DNA from: Janthinobacterium sp. 67 | GTDB taxonomy: Bacteria > Pseudomonadota > Gammaproteobacteria > Burkholderiales > Burkholderiaceae_D | Assembly (NCBI RefSeq): GCF_002797895.1 | Contig: NZ_PGES01000001.1 | Coordinates: forward strand, 186,001 to 250,000 | Length of the DNA stretch: 64,000 nt | Reading direction: 5' to 3' | Shown: in pieces, positions 1-8,989 of the stretch | How positions within the stretch are numbered: the stretch's first letter is position 1 | Layout of the letters: every line of letters starts with the position of its first letter | Program-made: the position numbers and the translations under genes | Notes under the pieces: generated by a model | Databases searched by the model: none | What the model saw: only the letters and a program-made list of their open reading frames with translations | What the model was told of the DNA's origin: nothing

Positions 1-212
1 AACGCACGCCGCAGCAATTCCTGCAAGCGACCGTCGGCGCCGCCGGCGACCAGGACGAGGCGGCCGGTATCGAAGCGGCCATCGCGGCGCGCAGCGCGGC
101 GAAAAAGGCGCGCGACTTTGCCCAGTCCGACAAGATCCGTGCCGACTTGCTGGCCGCGGGCATCATTCTTGAAGATAAGCCTGACGGCTCGACCAACTGG
201 CGCCGCGCATGA
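1..212 (+). CDS. cysS: Cysteinyl-tRNA synthetase, C-terminal end (partial)
   Basis: This is the last 69 codons of a gene whose 5' part lies outside the window, read in the frame that ends with TGA at 210-212. The tail contains [20 protein letters not shown] and ends in DGSTNWRRA, the characteristic C-terminal anticodon-binding end of class I cysteinyl-tRNA synthetase. The enzyme charges tRNA-Cys with cysteine in the cytoplasm. The stop overlaps the ATG of the next gene, so the two are probably translationally coupled. The family call is confident although no catalytic motif (HIGH, KMSKS) is inside the window. Confidence 0.88.
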   Translation, partial: RTPQQFLQATVGAAGDQDEAAGIEAAIAARSAAKKARDFAQSDKIRADLLAAGIILEDKPDGSTNWRRA

Positions 213-922
213 TGGCTACGTCCAGGGAAAACGGGGAAGCGCCGGTGGAGGCGCAGGTGATCCAGGTGCCGCACTACTGGGAAGAGGCGAAGATCGAGCT
301 GATGAAGCGCGACCGCATCATGAAAAAACTCATCCCGCAATTTGGCGACCTGCACCTGGTCGGCCATAGCGACCCGTTTACCACCCTGGCACGTTCGCTG
401 GTAGGGCAGCAGATCACGCCCAAGGCGGCCGACGCCGCCTGGAAAAAGCTGCTGCTGGCGTGCCCGAAATGCACGCCGTCGCAAGTATTGAAGGCCGGCG
501 CCGAGCAGCTTTCCGCCTGCGGCTTGTCCAAACGCAAGACCGAATACATCCTCGACCTGGCCGACCATTTCAAGGCCAAGCGCGTGCACGCGAGCCAGTG
601 GGACCAGATGGATGACGAAGCCGTCATCGCCGAACTTGTGCAAATCCGCGGCATCGGCCGCTGGACAGCCGAGATGTTTCTGATATTTAATCTGCTCCGG
701 CCGAATGTCTTGCCGCTCGACGACCCCGGTTTGATCCAGGGCATCAGTGTCAATTACTTCTCCGGCGAACCTGTTTCCCGCAGCGATGCGCGCGAAGTTT
801 CCGCCAATTGGGAACCGTGGCGCACCGTGGCGACGTGGTATCTGTGGCGCAGTCTCGACCCTGCAGCCGCTCCTGCCGCACCCGATGCAGCCCCCGGCGC
901 AGCAGCCGGTACGGTAAAATAA
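209..922 (+). CDS. DNA-3-methyladenine glycosylase, AlkA-like (HhH-GPD)
   Basis: This is a 237-aa base-excision repair glycosylase that removes alkylated bases such as 3-methyladenine. The helix-hairpin-helix lies at about residues 145-160 ([16 protein letters not shown]), followed by LPLDDPGL, in which the second Asp (about residue 172) matches the catalytic Asp of the HhH-GPD family. An upstream GQQIT motif is also typical. The ATG overlaps the cysS stop and accA follows at 977. The C-terminal tail is alanine/proline rich and probably disordered. AlkA-like is preferred over endonuclease III because no iron-sulfur cysteine cluster follows the Asp. Confidence 0.88.
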   Translation: MMATSRENGEAPVEAQVIQVPHYWEEAKIELMKRDRIMKKLIPQFGDLHLVGHSDPFTTLARSLVGQQITPKAADAAWKKLLLACPKCTPSQVLKAGAEQLSACGLSKRKTEYILDLADHFKAKRVHASQWDQMDDEAVIAELVQIRGIGRWTAEMFLIFNLLRPNVLPLDDPGLIQGISVNYFSGEPVSRSDAREVSANWEPWRTVATWYLWRSLDPAAAPAAPDAAPGAAAGTVK

Positions 923-976
923 ACATAGATGACGCCGCGCGCCCTGGCGCCGTGGCCGGTAAAACCTGGAGGTACA

Positions 977-1951
977 ATGACTAAAACGACTTTCCTCAAT
1001 TTTGAACAGCCGATCGCGGAACTCGATTCCAAGATCGAAGAGTTGCGCTTCGTGCAAGACGATTCGGCCGTCGACATCTCGGAAGAGATCGACCGCCTGG
1101 CCAAGAAGAGCCAGCAGCTGACCAAGGATATCTACGCCAAGCTGACCCCTTGGCAAGTGGCGCAGATCGCGCGCCACCCGCAACGCCCCTACACCATGGA
1201 TTATGTGAATGAAATCTTTACCGATTTCCACGAATTGCATGGTGACCGCAGCTACGCGGACGATCTGTCCGTCGTCGGCGGCCTGGCCCGCTTCAACGGC
1301 CAGCCGTGCATGGTCATCGGTCACCAGAAGGGTCGCGACACGAAAGAGCGCGCCATGCGCAATTTCGGCATGCCGAAACCGGAAGGCTACCGCAAGGCCA
1401 TGCGCCTGATGAAAGTGGCGGAAAAGTTCAACTTGCCCATCTTCACCTTCGTCGACACGCCAGGCGCCTTCCCCGGTATCGACGCGGAAGAGCGCGGCCA
1501 GTCGGAAGCCATCGGCCACAACCTGTACGTGATGGCCGAGCTGAAAGTGCCGCTGATCGCTACCATCATCGGTGAAGGCGGTTCCGGCGGCGCGCTGGCC
1601 ATTGCCGTGGGCGACGCCGTGCTGATGCTGCAATACTCGACCTATGCCGTGATTTCGCCGGAAGGCTGCGCCTCGATCCTGTGGAAGAGCGCCGAGCGCG
1701 CCGCCGACGCGGCCGAAGCGCTGGGCCTCACCGCCCACCGCCTGAAAGCCATGGGCCTGATCGACAAGATCATCAACGAACCGCTGGGCGGCGCCCACCG
1801 CGATCCGAAGCAGATGGCCACCTTGCTCAAGCGCGCACTGGCCGACACCCTGCGCCAGTTCCACGGCATGAAAACCAAGGACCTGCTGGCCGCGCGCCAC
1901 GAAAAACTGCTGAGCTACGGCAAGTTCAAGGAAACGACGCCGAGCGAGTAA
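977..1951 (+). CDS. accA: Acetyl-CoA carboxylase carboxyltransferase subunit alpha
   Basis: This 324-aa protein is the alpha subunit of the carboxyltransferase that moves carboxyl from biotin to acetyl-CoA, giving malonyl-CoA for fatty acid synthesis. Length and sequence fit AccA throughout: an N-terminal helical part ([19 protein letters not shown]), GDRSYADD, the oxyanion-hole segment [15 protein letters not shown] and the [12 protein letters not shown] motif. An upstream in-frame start at 929 would add 16 unrelated residues. The ATG at 977 is chosen because TGGAGG precedes it at 967-972 and the family N-terminus begins there. A 26-bp palindromic repeat follows the gene. Confidence 0.96.
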   Translation: MTKTTFLNFEQPIAELDSKIEELRFVQDDSAVDISEEIDRLAKKSQQLTKDIYAKLTPWQVAQIARHPQRPYTMDYVNEIFTDFHELHGDRSYADDLSVVGGLARFNGQPCMVIGHQKGRDTKERAMRNFGMPKPEGYRKAMRLMKVAEKFNLPIFTFVDTPGAFPGIDAEERGQSEAIGHNLYVMAELKVPLIATIIGEGGSGGALAIAVGDAVLMLQYSTYAVISPEGCASILWKSAERAADAAEALGLTAHRLKAMGLIDKIINEPLGGAHRDPKQMATLLKRALADTLRQFHGMKTKDLLAARHEKLLSYGKFKETTPSE

Positions 1952-1971
1952 GCCATCGCTGGTCGGCGTAG

Positions 1972-1997
1972 GTCGGCTTAGCGCAGCGTAAGCCGAC
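1972..1997. repeat. 26-bp palindromic intergenic repeat, copy 1
   Basis: Arms GTCGGCTTA and TAAGCCGAC flank an 8-nt centre (GCGCAGCG). A second copy lies at 32308-32333 with arms GTCGGATTA and TAATCCGAC, so the differing arm position changes as a complementary pair. A half copy of the right arm follows at about 2003-2012. Both full copies lie just after a stop codon. It behaves like a REP-type element or a transcript-end hairpin. Confidence 0.75.
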
Positions 1998-2030
1998 ATG
2001 ACGTAAGCCGACAAGACAGTAGAACACACC

Positions 2031-2076
2031 AGGGACAGTCCGCTATACGACACCATCCGTTTAGCAGCCTGTCCCT
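2031..2076. repeat. Inverted repeat AGGGACAG/CTGTCCCT upstream of tilS
   Basis: Perfect 8-bp arms at 2031-2038 and 2069-2076 are separated by 30 nt, in the space between accA and tilS. It could form a weak hairpin and may be another dispersed intergenic repeat. No T-run follows, so it is not a clear terminator. Confidence 0.35.
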
Positions 2077-2098
2077 CTTTGCATTCCCGGAGTCCTGA

Positions 2099-3517
2099 TT
2101 GAAAAAGCAACAAACCGCCACCGTCGCCGATATCTTTGCCCACGCGCTGGACGCCTGCGGACCGCAAGCCGGCGAGACGGTCGGCATTGCCCTGAGCGGC
2201 GGCCTCGATTCCTCGGCCCTGCTGCACCTGGCGCATGCCTGGGCGCAGGAGCACGGCGTATTTCTTTACGCGTTTCACGTGCACCACGGCCTGAGTCCGA
2301 ATGCGGATGCGTGGCTGGCCCACTGTGAACAATTGTGCGCCAGCATGGGCATCGCCTTCGAAGCGCGCAAGGTCACCCTGGAAAAGAATGCCAAGACGGG
2401 CACGGAAGAGGCGGCCCGCAAGCGCCGCTACGGGGCCCTGGGCGAATTGTGCGCCGTGCACGGCGTGCGCCTGCTGCTCACGGCCCACCACCAGGATGAT
2501 CAGGCGGAAACGGTGCTGCTGCAGTTGCTGCGCGGCTCGGGCACGGCGGGCCTGTCGGGCATGGATGGCGCCAACAGCGCGCCCGAGCTGCTGGGCAACC
2601 CGGACCTGGTGATGGCGCGCCCCCTGCTGCCCGTGTCGCGCAAACAGCTGGAAAGCTACGTGGAAAAACATGCGATCGCGCACATCCACGACGAATCGAA
2701 CGACGATCCCCGCTTTGCCCGCAATGCCCTGCGGCACCAGGTGATGCCCGTGCTGGCGCAGGCGTTTCCCGGTTTCCAGGAGCGTTTCGCCCGCAGCGCC
2801 CAGCACGCGCAATCGGCGCAGCGCCTGCTGACGGAACTGGCGACGCAGGATTTGGCGGCGTGCCTCGATGGCGACTGCATCGAACTGGCGAAATTGCGCA
2901 CGCTGAGCGCGGACCGCTGCTACAACCTGCTGCGCCACTGGTTCGGCACGCGCGGCTTGCGCATGCCGTCGACGGCGTGGCTGGCGGAAATGCTGGCGCA
3001 ATTGCTGGAAGCGCGGCCCGATGCGCAATTGCTGGTGACACACCCGGAATGCCACGTGCGACGCCACCGCGACCGGCTGTACCTGACGCCGAAGCTCGAT
3101 GATCTGGCCGGCATGCGCGAGCGTGACGACGCGGGCATTCCCGGCCTGGAAAAGGCCAGCCAGCAATTTACATGGCAAGGCGAAGCCAGCCTGGCGTTCC
3201 CCGCGTATGGCGGCGTGCTGCATTTCGATGCGGTGGAAGAGGGCGGCCAGGGTATCGATATTGCCTGGTTGCAAGCACAAACCTTGAGCATCGACTTCCG
3301 CCAGGGCGGCGAGCGCCTGAAACTGGCCTTGAACCGTCCCACGAAGAGCTTGAAATACCATTACCAGGCGTTTGACGTGCCCGCCTGGGAGCGCGAACGC
3401 CTGCCCCTTGTCTGTGCGGCGCAACAATTGCTGTTCGCGGCCGGTATCGGTCTCGATTGCCATTGCCTGAGTCTGCTGGACCGTCCCCGCGTCGCCCTGC
3501 GCTGGGTCTCCTGCTGA
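2099..3517 (+). CDS. tilS: tRNA(Ile)-lysidine synthetase
   Basis: This 472-aa protein ligates lysine to C34 of the CAU anticodon of tRNA-Ile, changing its codon from AUG to AUA. The PP-loop SGGLDSSALLHLAHAW lies near residue 31 and the conserved HHQDDQAET motif follows, with the C-terminal TilS substrate-binding domain (KSLKYHYQAFDVPAWERERLP) at the end. Start is TTG at 2099 with GGAG at about 2089-2092; no in-frame ATG lies closer to the conserved N-terminus. Length is normal for the family. Confidence 0.94.
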   Translation: MKKQQTATVADIFAHALDACGPQAGETVGIALSGGLDSSALLHLAHAWAQEHGVFLYAFHVHHGLSPNADAWLAHCEQLCASMGIAFEARKVTLEKNAKTGTEEAARKRRYGALGELCAVHGVRLLLTAHHQDDQAETVLLQLLRGSGTAGLSGMDGANSAPELLGNPDLVMARPLLPVSRKQLESYVEKHAIAHIHDESNDDPRFARNALRHQVMPVLAQAFPGFQERFARSAQHAQSAQRLLTELATQDLAACLDGDCIELAKLRTLSADRCYNLLRHWFGTRGLRMPSTAWLAEMLAQLLEARPDAQLLVTHPECHVRRHRDRLYLTPKLDDLAGMRERDDAGIPGLEKASQQFTWQGEASLAFPAYGGVLHFDAVEEGGQGIDIAWLQAQTLSIDFRQGGERLKLALNRPTKSLKYHYQAFDVPAWERERLPLVCAAQQLLFAAGIGLDCHCLSLLDRPRVALRWVSC

Positions 3518-3713
3518 GCGCAGGGCCAGCCGCCACGGCCACTCCCGGGGTAGCCGCCAAGCGGCTGCCCAAGCCAGCTGGACTGCATGGATTGGTTATT
3601 TCCATATGCGCAATCGGTATGAGCTAATGCGCTTTTTAGCTTGTTATTTTGCATTGCGGCATGTAGAGTAAAGCCCTCCTTTTTTATTCTTCTTGAGCGG
3701 AAACTTCACTCTT

Positions 3714-4961
3714 ATGGCTTTAATCGTCCACAAATATGGCGGTACGTCGATGGGCTCGACTGACCGTATCAAGAATGTCGCCAAGCGCGTTGCCAAGTGG
3801 CACGACGCTGGGCATCAAATCGTGGTGGTGCCATCCGCCATGTCGGGCGAAACGAACCGCCTGATTGGACTGGCCAAGGAAATCATGGATCAACCCGATC
3901 CCCGTGAACTTGACATGATCGCCTCGACAGGCGAACAAGTGTCCGTCGGCCTATTGTCGATGGCACTGCTGGCGATCGGCAAACAAGCCGTATCCTATGC
4001 TGGCTGGCAAGTCGCGATCAAGACCGATTCCGCCTTTACCAAGGCACGCATCCAGTCGATCGATGACGAAAAAGTCAAACGCGACCTCGATGCGGGCAAG
4101 ATCGTCATCATTACCGGTTTCCAGGGCGTCGACGAACACGACAACATCGCGACCCTGGGCCGCGGCGGTTCGGACACCTCGGCCGTGGCGATCGCCGCCG
4201 CCATGAAGGCGTCCGAATGCCTGATCTTCACGGACGTCGACGGTGTCTACACGACCGACCCGCGCGTGGTCTCCGAGGCGCGCCGCCTGAAGACCATCAC
4301 CTTTGAAGAAATGCTGGAACTGGCTTCGCTGGGCTCCAAAGTGCTGCAAACGCGTTCGGTGGAATTTGCCGGCAACTACCGCGTGCCCACGCGCGTGCTG
4401 TCGTCGCTGACCGACCCGATGTTGCCGCTGGAAATAGAAGCCAATTCAGGCACCCTGATTTCGTTTGAGGAAGATACAAACATGGAACAAGCAGTCATCT
4501 CCGGCATCGCCTTCAACCGCGATGAAGCCAAAATCACCGTGCTCGGCGTGCCCGACCGTCCAGGCGTGGCCTACCACATCCTGGGACCGGTGGCCGACGC
4601 GAACATCGAAGTCGACATGATCATACAGAATCAGTCGGTCGACGGTAAAACGGACTTCACCTTCACCGTCTCGCGCGGCGAATACACGCGCGCGCTGGCC
4701 GTGCTGGAATCGAACCGCGAAGCACTGGGCGCGGCCAGCATCACGGGCGACGCAAAAGTGTCGAAACTGTCCGTCGTCGGCGTGGGCATGCGCAGCCACG
4801 TCGGCGTCGCGTCGCAGATGTTCCGTACCCTGTCGGAAGAGGGCATCAACATCATGATGATCTCCACTTCCGAGATCAAGATTTCCGTGCTGATCGATGA
4901 AAAGTACATGGAACTGGCCGTGCGCGCGCTGCACAAGGCGTTCGAGCTGGAAAAAGCTTAA
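3714..4961 (+). CDS. lysC: Aspartate kinase
   Basis: This 415-aa monofunctional aspartokinase phosphorylates aspartate, the first step to lysine, threonine, methionine and diaminopimelate. The N-terminal KYGGTSMGS is the signature of the kinase, and FTDVDGVYTTDPR and GRGGSDTSAVA are also present. Two C-terminal ACT domains (from about residue 265: ITVLGVPDRPGVAY; and VVGVGMRSHVGVAS near 350) are expected to bind lysine and threonine for feedback inhibition. An in-frame upstream start at 3693 is rejected because family members begin MALIVHKYGG. No lysine riboswitch is recognisable in the 196-nt leader. Confidence 0.95.
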   Translation: MALIVHKYGGTSMGSTDRIKNVAKRVAKWHDAGHQIVVVPSAMSGETNRLIGLAKEIMDQPDPRELDMIASTGEQVSVGLLSMALLAIGKQAVSYAGWQVAIKTDSAFTKARIQSIDDEKVKRDLDAGKIVIITGFQGVDEHDNIATLGRGGSDTSAVAIAAAMKASECLIFTDVDGVYTTDPRVVSEARRLKTITFEEMLELASLGSKVLQTRSVEFAGNYRVPTRVLSSLTDPMLPLEIEANSGTLISFEEDTNMEQAVISGIAFNRDEAKITVLGVPDRPGVAYHILGPVADANIEVDMIIQNQSVDGKTDFTFTVSRGEYTRALAVLESNREALGAASITGDAKVSKLSVVGVGMRSHVGVASQMFRTLSEEGINIMMISTSEIKISVLIDEKYMELAVRALHKAFELEKA

Positions 4962-5071
4962 ATATCCAAAAATATTGCCCCACGCCCTTGACCAAAGGGG
5001 GGGCAATCGATATTATGACGTTCGTCGCTGCAGCGCAGTTAGCTACAGAGACATAGTTGAGTAATCAGCTA

Positions 5072-5164
5072 GGAGACGTGGCCGAGTGGCCGAAGGCACA
5101 TCCCTGCTAAGGATGCATACGGCTTATACCTGTATCGTGGGTTCGAATCCCACCGTCTCCGCCA
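5072..5164 (+). tRNA. tRNA-Ser(GCU)
   Basis: This 93-nt class II tRNA starts GGAGACG and ends CGTCTCC-GCCA, so CCA is encoded. The anticodon GCT at 5106-5108 sits in the loop CTGCTAA closed by CATCC/GGATG, and it has the long variable arm typical of serine tRNAs and the TΨC loop GGTTCGAATCC. It reads AGC/AGU codons. Its 3' end (5151-5165) is the attachment site used by the genomic island that follows. Confidence 0.97.
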
Positions 5165-5165
5165 G
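5151..5165 (+). other. attL core: 3' end of tRNA-Ser
   Basis: CACCGTCTCCGCCAG at the tRNA-Ser 3' end is repeated exactly at 23521-23535 in the same orientation. With the integrase at 5457 this defines the left attachment site of an island of about 18.4 kb. The tRNA stays intact at this side. Confidence 0.85.
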
Positions 5166-5172
5166 TATTTTT

Positions 5173-5197
5173 AAAAACCCGCTTCGGCGGGTTTTTT
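5173..5197 (+). terminator. Rho-independent terminator after tRNA-Ser
   Basis: The stem ACCCGC-TTCG-GCGGGT is followed by six T residues. Because it lies inside attL, it arrived with the island. The tRNA's original terminator is probably the one now at 23544-23573. Confidence 0.88.
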
Positions 5198-5456
5198 CAT
5201 TTCCGCTCCTCATAGGAGAAACCACGTAAATCCATCCACCAGCGTCCGCTGCCTGCCGCGTCAATCCTGCATCTGCTGGGGGGGAGGCTGGGGGGTAGCA
5301 ATGGCTGTGTGCGCTGCCTTCAAGCGTACGTCACCGATCCTGTTATGTCCCGCCTGTTGCCGCAACTGACCTTGCGCGGGATCAAGTGTCGTTGCCAGCA
5401 CGCGCTTGATCGCGCGCTAAAATTAGTACGGGATCTCGCAATGCGGGAGTGGGGTA
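5198..5456. other. Left island end, non-coding
   Basis: No convincing gene is present. A G-rich direct repeat GGGGAGGCTGGGGGGTAGC at 5281-5299 recurs almost unchanged at 23461-23480 near the other island end. These are candidate integrase or excisionase arm-binding sites. GGGAGTGGGG just before 5457 supplies the ribosome binding site of the integrase. Confidence 0.5.
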
Positions 5457-6665
5457 ATGACAATCAGGATGAACAAGCTGTCGGCGCTGGTCGTCGGTCG
5501 CGCCAGGGAGCCAGGGTATTACGGGGATGGCGGCGGACTGGTGCTGCAAGTATCCGGCGCTGGCGCCAGGAGCTGGCTGTTTCGTTATAGCGTAGCTGGC
5601 AGGCGTCACGAAATGGGGCTGGGTTCTTGTCTGGCAGTCGATCTGGTCGAGGCGCGCAAAAAGGCGCGGCAATGCCGTTTGCTGCTGAGCGAAGGGCGCG
5701 ATCCGCTGGCAATGCGCCGCCAGGAAAAACAGGCCGGGATGCTGGCGCGTGCGCGTCAAATGACCTTTGAGCAGTGCGCGGCATCCTATATCGCTGCGCA
5801 CCGGCATGGCTGGAGAAATGTCAAACATGTGGCGCAGTGGGAAAACACCCTGGCCGCTTATGTGTTCCCATTGGTGGGGGCGCTGCCTGTCGCGGCGATC
5901 GACACCGATCTGGTCGTCAAGGTGCTCGATGCAATCTGGTTGTCAAAGACGGAGACGGCAACGCGCATACGCGGCAGAATCGAATGCATACTCGACTGGG
6001 CAACGGTCAGCGGCTTTCGTCAGGGAGAAAATCCGGCGCGCTGGAAAGGCCATCTGGAAAATCTGCTGGCCAATCCGAACAAGGTTTCTCCAGTGAAAAA
6101 CCGACCGGCCCTGCCGTGGCAAGAGATCGGCAGATTCATGGCCGCCTTATCGGGTCAGGAAGGGATTGCTGCCAGGGCGCTGGCGTTTGCCATCCTGACG
6201 GCTGCGCGCTCAGGAGAGGTCAGGGGTGCGCGGTGGCCGGAGATAGACCTGGAGGCGGCCCTGTGGACCATTCCAGCGCAGCGCATGAAGGCAGGCAAGG
6301 AGCATCGCGTGCCGCTCTCTGGTGGGGCGCTTGCGCTGCTGCGCGCAGTGCCGCGTCAGGGGGACATCATCTTTTCAGGCCGCAAGCGTGGCACGCAGTT
6401 GTCGGACATGAGTTTGACGGCAGTCTTGCGCCGCATGCAGCTTGAGGATATCACCGTGCACGGTTTCCGTTCTTCCTTCCGTGACTGGTGCGCCGAGGCG
6501 GCAGCCAACGCCTTTTCACGTGAGGTATGCGAGCATGCGCTGGCGCACCGCTTGCCGGACAGGGTGGAAGCGGCCTACCGGCGCGGCGACTTGTTCGACA
6601 AGCGTATCGTGCTGATGCAGGCATGGTCTGACTTTTGCACCAATCCCGCACCGCCTGTCGTGTGA
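5457..6665 (+). CDS. int: Tyrosine recombinase (P4-type integrase)
   Basis: This 402-aa site-specific recombinase should catalyse integration and excision at the 3' end of tRNA-Ser. It has an N-terminal DUF4102-like arm-binding domain (LVVGRAREPGYYGDGGGLVL), a central SAM-like core-binding domain and a C-terminal catalytic domain. Catalytic residues are visible: Arg in TAARSGEVRGARW, Lys in RMKAGKEHRVPL, His-x-x-Arg in HGFRSSFRDW, His in LAHRL and Tyr in VEAAYRRGD. Nothing is missing, so the enzyme is probably active. It is transcribed away from the tRNA, at the usual place for P4-like islands. Confidence 0.93.
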   Translation: MTIRMNKLSALVVGRAREPGYYGDGGGLVLQVSGAGARSWLFRYSVAGRRHEMGLGSCLAVDLVEARKKARQCRLLLSEGRDPLAMRRQEKQAGMLARARQMTFEQCAASYIAAHRHGWRNVKHVAQWENTLAAYVFPLVGALPVAAIDTDLVVKVLDAIWLSKTETATRIRGRIECILDWATVSGFRQGENPARWKGHLENLLANPNKVSPVKNRPALPWQEIGRFMAALSGQEGIAARALAFAILTAARSGEVRGARWPEIDLEAALWTIPAQRMKAGKEHRVPLSGGALALLRAVPRQGDIIFSGRKRGTQLSDMSLTAVLRRMQLEDITVHGFRSSFRDWCAEAAANAFSREVCEHALAHRLPDRVEAAYRRGDLFDKRIVLMQAWSDFCTNPAPPVV

Positions 6666-7364
6666 TGGCATATCCCATGGAGTATCCTTGCGCAGGCTGA
6701 GGACTGGCATGCGTGTTCAGGCGCCTTGCAGCCACTGTCCACATCCCGTGCTGGCACGCGTTCCTGAACCAGGCCGGCAAGCGGCCCTGGAGTCTTACGG
6801 AGGCCAGGACGGTAGCTTCCTTGGCGCTTGCTTAGATCCTGCTACCCCATTTTCCGCTGCTTGCCGACACTCCAGGCAGGCCGCTGAAGCGCGCCTCGTT
6901 GAGCGTTGGCGCGCCAAGGTACTGTGGCGGGAGGAAGGAGTCACTTGGGACGTGTTTCTCTTCAAGGGTGAGGCAGGATCGGTACCAGCACGGCGGCACT
7001 GGCGCAGACCGGATCGCCGTCCTGGCGTCACCAGTTGATTGTTGCTGCGGGTATCGTCGCTGAAGGCCAGAAATGCGACGAAATTCTGGCCGCGCTTCGC
7101 TGGTGGTGGCGTTTGAGCCAGGCACGCAGTTGTTCTGCACAGGATTCTTCATGGTATTTAATGTAAGCGTCTGCCCAGTGACGTCTTGGCTAGTTGCAGG
7201 ATTTGATCGATGATGGCGTCACAGCGATTGACGTTTTTATACAGCCTGGGCCAGAAGCCGACCTTGACGGCTTGAAATGCTTTCGTTTCAAATCGATAAA
7301 AAAATGCCGCATAATAAATGAAACGGTGTGCTACCCCACGTAGCAGGCCTCACATGGGGGAGAC
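6666..7364. other. Non-coding stretch with possible gene remnant
   Basis: No gene is supported on the plus strand. Several overlapping open frames exist but none has a family signature or a ribosome binding site. On the minus strand 7158-7349 is open for 63 codons without a normal start. Its translation has natural-looking composition (HRFIYYAAFFYRFETKAFQ, then WPRLYKNVNRCDAIIDQIL) and may be the decayed end of a gene. A hairpin with arms GGCCAGAA/TTCTGGCC lies at 7065-7091. The end of the stretch must hold the promoter of the next gene. Confidence 0.4.
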
Positions 7365-8963
7365 ATGGCACAAGTGCTGAGAATACTGGTGGTTGATGAT
7401 GTTGAAACAATGCGCAAGGTCACGGCTGGCCAACTGGCCTCGCTTGGCTACGGATCGGTGGATCTCGCAGCCGATGGCTCTGAAGCTTGGCGCATGATTG
7501 AGCGCAAGCGTTATGATTTGGTGATCTCCGACTGGAATATGCCGGCGTTGACCGGCATCGCCCTACTGCAGATGATTCGTTCCAGTCCGCGCCATGTGCA
7601 CATGCCGTTCATTATGATCACCGCCGAGGCCGAGCGCAGCCGCATCGAAACGGCCATCAGCAGCGGTGTCAGCGACCTGCTAGTCAAACCCTACACGGCG
7701 GGCCGGCTGGCCACCAGCATCAAGCGGGCGATGGCGCATCAGGTTGCAGCACCGGCGCCGGATAAGGAAACGAACATCGACGCGCCGCAGGCCGCCACAC
7801 CCGTGGACGATGTGATCGTCAAGCCACCGGCGGCGGTCCATTTACAATCAAGGGAACCGTTGCCTCCGACATTGCTCCTGGTCGACGACACCGCTGACAA
7901 CTTGTACGTGCTGGCCAATGTGTTCAAGGGCCGCTACCGCATCAAGGCAGCGCACAACGGCGAGAAAGCACTGGCCTTGTGCTGTGGCGACACGCCGCCA
8001 GACCTAGTGCTGCTGGACGTGATGATGCCCGGCATGGACGGTTTTGAAGTGGCGCGCCGCATGCGCGAGCATCCCAGCGCAGAAAATGTACCCATCATCT
8101 TCGTCACCGCCCTTACCGACGACGCCGCGCGCCTGCAAGGCATGGAGTTGGGCGCGGTGGACTTCATTACCAAGCCAATCGACCCGGCCCAGCTGAAGCT
8201 GCGGGTCGACAACTTCATGCGCTACGTCGAGCTGCGCCGCCACCTGCAAGCCGATTACGACAACATGCTCGCCATCGCCCGCCTGCGCGATGACGTCGAG
8301 GCCATGACGCGGCACGACCTCAAGGGACCGCTGGCCGGCGCCATCGGCATAGTGCAGTCGCTGATCGACGCCGCCGACATGGACCGCCGACAGCTTGAGA
8401 ATTTGCGGCTGGCCGAGCAGGCCATGCTGCAGGTGACCGACATGGTCAACCTGTCCACCGAGCTGTACAAGATCGAGACGGGAAAATACGTGCTCCATGC
8501 AGCGCCGCTGCCCATCAGCGACATGTTGCGGCGGGTGGTTGAGACGGCACGCGCCACTTACGCGGGTAAGCAGCTGGTGTTGGCGGTCGACACCGATTTC
8601 GATGTCGGCATCGACGCTCCGCTAGCGCTGGGCGATGCCATGCTGACCTATTCGCTGCTGAATAATCTGATCAAGAACGCCTGCGAGGCAGCGCCAGAGC
8701 GCACCCGTGTCATTGCCACGCTGTACGCCGGAAGCCCGTTGCGCATCGAGATAGTCAACAAGGGTGTGATCCCGGAACCGATACGCGAACGCTTCTTTGA
8801 CAAGTTCGTCACCGACGGTAAGTCCGGCGGCACCGGCCTGGGCACGTATTCGGCACGCCTGCTGGCGCGCGCGCAATACGGCGAGGTGGCCTTCGCCGTC
8901 GATGACGAGCTCCAGACCACCACCCTGATTGTCAGCCTGCCGTCGGTGCCGCCCCCGGCCTAA
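7365..8963 (+). CDS. Double-receiver hybrid histidine kinase
   Basis: This 532-aa soluble signalling protein has two N-terminal receiver domains followed by a kinase core. Phospho-acceptor Asp56 lies in VISDWNMP and Asp218 in LVLLDVMMP. Each receiver also has its acidic pair (VVDD, LVDD) and Lys (VKPY, TKPI). The histidine of the dimerisation region is about His317 (MTRHDLKGPLAG), and the ATPase domain has an N box (LLNNLIKNACEA) and a G box (GGTGLGTYSARLLA). There is no membrane segment or sensor domain, so input probably arrives as phosphate from a partner such as the convergent hybrid kinase. GGGGGAG precedes the ATG. It is island cargo. Confidence 0.88.
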   Translation: MAQVLRILVVDDVETMRKVTAGQLASLGYGSVDLAADGSEAWRMIERKRYDLVISDWNMPALTGIALLQMIRSSPRHVHMPFIMITAEAERSRIETAISSGVSDLLVKPYTAGRLATSIKRAMAHQVAAPAPDKETNIDAPQAATPVDDVIVKPPAAVHLQSREPLPPTLLLVDDTADNLYVLANVFKGRYRIKAAHNGEKALALCCGDTPPDLVLLDVMMPGMDGFEVARRMREHPSAENVPIIFVTALTDDAARLQGMELGAVDFITKPIDPAQLKLRVDNFMRYVELRRHLQADYDNMLAIARLRDDVEAMTRHDLKGPLAGAIGIVQSLIDAADMDRRQLENLRLAEQAMLQVTDMVNLSTELYKIETGKYVLHAAPLPISDMLRRVVETARATYAGKQLVLAVDTDFDVGIDAPLALGDAMLTYSLLNNLIKNACEAAPERTRVIATLYAGSPLRIEIVNKGVIPEPIRERFFDKFVTDGKSGGTGLGTYSARLLARAQYGEVAFAVDDELQTTTLIVSLPSVPPPA

Positions 8964-8989
8964 GGCGAATCGCGCGGCGGCCTTGCTTG

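Noticed and set aside
3518..3713. Lysine riboswitch before lysC
   Set aside because: No recognisable aptamer helices or terminator/antiterminator pair in the 196-nt leader.
4962..5010. Terminator after lysC
   Set aside because: ATTGCCCC/GGGGCAAT arms can pair but no T-run follows; not strong enough to call.
6688..7038. 116-codon plus-strand frame after the integrase
   Set aside because: No ribosome binding site, no family and Arg/Pro-rich translation.
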